NCBI GenBank assembly: GCA_937983305.1
Contig: CALKAJ010000246.1
Span: 1-8,284, forward strand
DNA from: an uncultured Ignavibacteriota bacterium
GTDB lineage: Bacteria; Bacteroidota; Ignavibacteria; Tepidaquicellales; Tepidaquicellaceae
Direction: 5' to 3'
DNA length: 8,284 nucleotides
Under the pieces are notes generated by a model. The model saw only the letters and a program-made list of their open reading frames with translations. It had not been told where the DNA came from and did not search any database. This document shows positions 4,964 through 8,284 of the stretch, in pieces; the first letter of the stretch is position 1; the number at the start of each line of letters is the position of its first letter. The translations under genes and the position numbers were made by a program.

Positions 4964-6334
4964 AAAATAAATCCTTTGTTCTGTAAGGTTCAGGTTATTA
5001 ACCTCAATTTTTTTATAAACGCTGTGCCTGTGAAAAAAAAGATATTCTGCGCCCGCTCCCGCATTGCCGAAAACCCTGACAAAAATTTTTGGATTAAAAA
5101 CACCCAGTGTATGCTCTCCGGGTATTCCGTCAATGGACTTCATATAATAAAATTTATATTCCAATTGTAAACTTACCGGACCTACTTCCAGAATTCCCTC
5201 TGTCAATATTTTGTTCCCAATCAGAAAATCGTAATCTCTGTATTCCCCTTCTCTGTTTATAGAATTCAATGCAGATAAAATTATAAAATTATTATGGAAA
5301 TTTCCTGATATATTTATAAAGTTATTTACCGGAATATTTAATATTAATCCCAATCCGGCGCTTTGCGAACCAAGATTATAAACCGAATTGTAATAATAAT
5401 CAAAGTCCTGAAACAACCCTAATATCAGCACTTTATCTTTAATGCTCAGCAAATTTCTTCCGTATAACAAGCCGTAAACATCAACCCAGGACGAAGGTAT
5501 ATCGCCGCTTTGGGAATCCATCCCAATTTTTAACCGGAATACTTCAAACGGTTTAAACTCTTTACTCCGTAAATTTTTTTGATAAATCAAATTTATCTCG
5601 GCAAGTAAATTATCTTTCTCATAACTTACTTTTTTATTTGGATTAATCCCTGAATACCCAAGCGAAAATCTACCGCTTACCGGAAATACCTCATTTACAT
5701 TCTTTGGCGTTTTCCTTTTCATATCACCTCTCAATAGCCTGTTAAAACCCCGCACAGGATTAATTATCGAGCCGAGTATTTCGCGGGATATTCTTTCAAA
5801 TCCTGTCTTACTCTCATCAAACAGCAGCGATGATAATTTATATGTAATTTCTCCAAGCATTACTCCGCCAAGCGTTGTATTTATTAAATCATTTGTCTGA
5901 GGAGGGTCGGTTTCCATAAAAAATTCCCACATAAGACTGCCTCCAAAAGTAAACGGAATTGATTCTACAAACGAATACCCGTTGCTTCTTGCCGAATTAA
6001 AATACAAATTTCCGTGATACGGATGGGCGAACTGATTAACAGTAAAGATATCATTGTCCCAGCTAAATCCCTGCTTAAAGTTTTCGCCAATCGAACTGAA
6101 TGAAATCCTTGCAAACGGCTCATTGGTTATATATCTGTTAAATGCTCCAAGCCCGCAATTTATGCCAACTATTTCTGAAATAGGAATAATAACTCCCGAC
6201 TTAAAAAAATATTCTTTCAACTCCGGATGATACAATGATGTATCAACCTTAAACGTTAGACTATCTTTGTGTTGTGAATAAATTTTGCCGGACAACATCA
6301 ACAGCAAAGTCAAAAAAGTGATAAATTTTTTCAT
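4949..6334 (-). CDS. DUF3943 outer-membrane protein
   Basis: A 461-residue secreted protein of unknown function. The start is set at 6334 because MKKFITFLTLLLMLSGKIYSQ there is a clear signal peptide (cleavage after about residue 20). The frame stays open 63 codons further up without any coding character. The DUF3943 core spans about residues 38-200: FFKSGVIIP (43-51), ISFSSIGENF (77-86), FAHPYHGNLYFNSARSNG (102-119), GSLMWEFFMETDPP (132-145), NDLINTTLGGVMLGE (148-162) and REILGSIINPVRGFNR (184-199). The remainder is rich in alternating beta strands and ends in YFSYLF, an aromatic C-terminus as in outer-membrane barrels. Location in the outer membrane is inferred. Its 3' end overlaps the hsdR-like fragment by 15 bp on the other strand. 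No terminator was seen between them. Confidence 0.88.
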   Translation of the reverse strand: MKKFITFLTLLLMLSGKIYSQHKDSLTFKVDTSLYHPELKEYFFKSGVIIPISEIVGINCGLGAFNRYITNEPFARISFSSIGENFKQGFSWDNDIFTVNQFAHPYHGNLYFNSARSNGYSFVESIPFTFGGSLMWEFFMETDPPQTNDLINTTLGGVMLGEITYKLSSLLFDESKTGFERISREILGSIINPVRGFNRLLRGDMKRKTPKNVNEVFPVSGRFSLGYSGINPNKKVSYEKDNLLAEINLIYQKNLRSKEFKPFEVFRLKIGMDSQSGDIPSSWVDVYGLLYGRNLLSIKDKVLILGLFQDFDYYYNSVYNLGSQSAGLGLILNIPVNNFINISGNFHNNFIILSALNSINREGEYRDYDFLIGNKILTEGILEVGPVSLQLEYKFYYMKSIDGIPGEHTLGVFNPKIFVRVFGNAGAGAEYLFFHRHSVYKKIEVNNLNLTEQRIYFSYLF

Positions 6335-6343
6335 TCTATAAAG

Positions 6344-6374
6344 CAAAAATAATATATTACTACGACAAAACAAA
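6344..6374 (-). promoter_or_regulatory. Bacteroidota-type promoter of the DUF3943 gene
   Basis: On the minus strand TTTG (6374-6371), a 19-bp spacer and TATTTTTG (6351-6344) match the TTTG / TAnnTTTG pattern closely. The start codon at 6334 lies nine bases beyond the box, so the expected leader is only a few nucleotides. No equally good pair was found on the plus strand for the divergent gene. Confidence 0.6.
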
Positions 6375-6457
6375 TTGTTATTTGGTTTAAGATTATCAAA
6401 TTTACATTGAATTTGATATAAATAATAAATAAAATTACTCAAATTAAACTTACGTCT

Positions 6458-8284
6458 ATGAAGAAATTTATTCTTACAATTTTTGTTATGCTGTTTATTA
6501 CAGCGGGAAATCTTTTTTCCCAAACCGGCTGGTATTCCCTCAGCACCGGCTCTTCTTCTTATCTTACAAGTTTGTTTTTTGTTGATGAAAACACAGGATA
6601 CATCGGAGGGAATAACGGCTTCCTTTCAAAGACCACTAACGGCGGAGCTAACTGGACTACGCTCACAAGCGGCATTGCTTCAGGTTTTATCAGAAGCATT
6701 TATTTTTCAGATATTAATACAGGATACATCTGCGGTGATAACGGAGCAATCCGCAAAACCACAAACGGCGGAGTTAACTGGACTTTGTTAAATACCGGTG
6801 CGGCAGGTACTTTTTACGGACTCTCGTGTGCGGGAAGTAATTTAATTGTCGCAAGTAATAATGACGGAAAAATTTATCGCTCAACAGATGGCGGCTTAAA
6901 CTTCACAAGTCAGCAGTTACAGGCAACGAGTTTACTCACGGTTGAAATGACTTCCGCAAACACCGGATTTACTGCAGGACAGGGCGGAGGACTATTTAAA
7001 ACCACTGACGGCGGCAACATCTGGACGGCAGTTAATTCTTTCACCACAAATAATATCTGGGATATATCTTTTAAAAATGAAAATCTCGGATGGTTTAATG
7101 CATATTACGGAACAATAAGAAAGACACTTGACGGAGGAATTAATATGATTCCCAATTTTGGTTTCAATCAAAATTTTGAAGGTATCTCAACTGTTAATAA
7201 AATGATTTGTTACCAGTGCGGATTAAGCGGATTGATTATGAAAACAACTGACGGCGGAAACCATTGGTTCAGACAGGAATCAGGAACAACTACAGGTCTC
7301 AACGAAATTCAAATGTTAAATGCAAATACAGGATATATAGTTACAAGTTCCGGCAATGTATTTAAAACCACTGACGGCGGAGGGCAATCTCAGTTTTTGA
7401 AAATACTCAGACCTGCTCCAACCGAAATGTACAGAGCAGGATTTACTCCTGTAGAAATAGAATGGACTTCAAATAATGTTCAGAATGTTTCAATAGAATA
7501 TTCAACCAATAACGGAATCTCGTGGCAGTTTCTTTCCACATCATATCCGGCGGATAGTTTTAAATATACCTGGAACACGGGGTATAGCATATCGGGATTA
7601 AATTCCAGAATCAGAATTAAAGATGCAGGCTCATCATTGCAGGATACAAGCGGCAGTTTCAGAATTGCAAATAACATTTTATTTCTTTTCAAAGAGCCGG
7701 AAGCTTTATATTTAAAATTTAACAGAGGAAGCAGTACAACTCCAAATTATGCAATCCCCGGATTTGGTAATCCTTTTGCCTACGTTGAAGGACATACACT
7801 TGCAAGCGGCGGTATGTATGACAGCGCTTTGCTTGGCGGCGGTAATTCAGGGGCAACATATAAAGTACTCGACTCGGCATCGCTTTACTTACCTTCAAGC
7901 GGCTGGACTATAGGATTCTGGGTAAGCAATATTTCTCTTGGCAGTAATCCAAATAATCCGGTTTATCTCTTCGGTGAATCAACATCAACATTCCGAATTT
8001 ATTACGGAGGCAGCGGCGGCTTAGGAACTACAGATACTGCAATTATGGTACGGAAAACCGGAGCCGCAGATGTAAGAATCCCTGTAATAAAAGGAATAAC
8101 TTATTACATACATATTGTCTGGGATGCGGTGTCATCTTCGATAAAGGTTTATACATTCGGAACACTTAAACATACTGTTCCGCAAAGCACACCTTATGTC
8201 GTTGTAGGAAATGGTCCTGTCAGTATCGGAGCGTATTCAACTGTATCCTCATCGTTATCGAGCGGCATGAAGCTTGATGATTTT
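6458..8284 (+). CDS. Secreted YCF48-type beta-propeller protein with LamG-like domain, partial
   Basis: The visible 609 codons form one unbroken frame off the right edge. MKKFILTIFVMLFITAGNLFSQ is a signal peptide. Seven repeats of the NTGYIGG...KTTNGGxNWT type follow, with the K/R-(S/T)-x-(N/D)-GG signature at residues 58, 100, 141, 181, 222, 262 and 303. The spacing of 40-42 residues and the count of seven suggest one complete seven-bladed propeller related to YCF48/BNR proteins. Residues ~313-403 resemble an Ig/Fn3-like domain (VEIEWTSNNVQNVSIEYS, NGISWQFL, SRIRIKD). Residues ~415-609 look LamG/concanavalin-like (SGWTIGFWVS, YYIHIVWDAVSSSIKVY). It is probably exported to the cell surface, and a type IX secretion tail may follow outside the window. 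The role is unknown; adhesion or glycan binding is a guess. No Shine-Dalgarno site is visible before the ATG. Confidence 0.87.
   Translation, partial: MKKFILTIFVMLFITAGNLFSQTGWYSLSTGSSSYLTSLFFVDENTGYIGGNNGFLSKTTNGGANWTTLTSGIASGFIRSIYFSDINTGYICGDNGAIRKTTNGGVNWTLLNTGAAGTFYGLSCAGSNLIVASNNDGKIYRSTDGGLNFTSQQLQATSLLTVEMTSANTGFTAGQGGGLFKTTDGGNIWTAVNSFTTNNIWDISFKNENLGWFNAYYGTIRKTLDGGINMIPNFGFNQNFEGISTVNKMICYQCGLSGLIMKTTDGGNHWFRQESGTTTGLNEIQMLNANTGYIVTSSGNVFKTTDGGGQSQFLKILRPAPTEMYRAGFTPVEIEWTSNNVQNVSIEYSTNNGISWQFLSTSYPADSFKYTWNTGYSISGLNSRIRIKDAGSSLQDTSGSFRIANNILFLFKEPEALYLKFNRGSSTTPNYAIPGFGNPFAYVEGHTLASGGMYDSALLGGGNSGATYKVLDSASLYLPSSGWTIGFWVSNISLGSNPNNPVYLFGESTSTFRIYYGGSGGLGTTDTAIMVRKTGAADVRIPVIKGITYYIHIVWDAVSSSIKVYTFGTLKHTVPQSTPYVVVGNGPVSIGAYSTVSSSLSSGMKLDDF

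Noticed and set aside
6335..6523. 63-codon upstream extension of the DUF3943 protein
   Set aside because: The extension is Asn/Lys-rich, crosses the promoter and the divergent gene's start, and would bury the signal peptide.
6483..6791. A 102-codon plus frame inside the propeller gene
   Set aside because: Shifted frame within the secreted propeller protein, whose own frame has signal peptide and repeats.

Overview
The window is AT-rich and reads like a genome of the Bacteroidota/Ignavibacteriota (FCB) side of the tree. The reasons are two TAnnTTTG/TTTG promoter matches close to start codons, mostly weak Shine-Dalgarno sites, a DUF3943 outer-membrane protein, and a secreted YCF48-type propeller protein of the kind common in Ignavibacteria. 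No marker gene fixes the taxon, so this is inference.

Left flank (1-1510). A GT4 glycosyltransferase on the minus strand runs off the left edge. It is divergent from a 60-residue two-helix membrane protein at 1111-1293. Next, on the minus strand, is tRNA-Pro(CGG) at 1436-1509 with a strong terminator. Beyond that is what looks like a second copy of the 3' half of the tRNA with its own terminator. The stretch 852-1110 holds only one bulged hairpin, and 1511-1649 holds nothing recognisable beyond a weak possible tRNA promoter.

Accessory core (1650-4963). Here a worn defence locus surrounds one intact gene. On the minus strand lies an AbiE-like toxin-antitoxin pair: a DUF6577-type antitoxin whose winged-helix N-terminus is one nucleotide out of frame, then an AbiEii nucleotidyltransferase cut to about half length. 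A 34-nt element built on a GGCAGC/GCTGCC palindrome precedes each of the two genes. Touching the outer palindrome, on the plus strand, is the last ~45 codons of a type I restriction specificity subunit (hsdS) with an internal stop. Then come three tandem ~100-bp units with paired TAAGTATTTTTT boxes and a promoter-like box, leading into a full-length Fic AMP-transferase gene. Its stop codon overlaps the start of a 16-codon frame that resembles the beginning of hsdR. The order hsdS-fic-hsdR is a known type I restriction arrangement, so the likeliest reading is that fic survived while its neighbours were lost.

Right flank (4949-8284). The minus-strand DUF3943 gene ends exactly where the hsdR-like fragment stops. 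Divergent from it is a long secreted protein with seven YCF48-type repeats (one seven-bladed propeller), an Ig/Fn3-like domain and a LamG-like domain, open at the right edge.

The most unusual signals are the triplicated promoter-like array before fic, the matched palindromes of the toxin-antitoxin pair, and the tRNA half-copy with its duplicated terminator.
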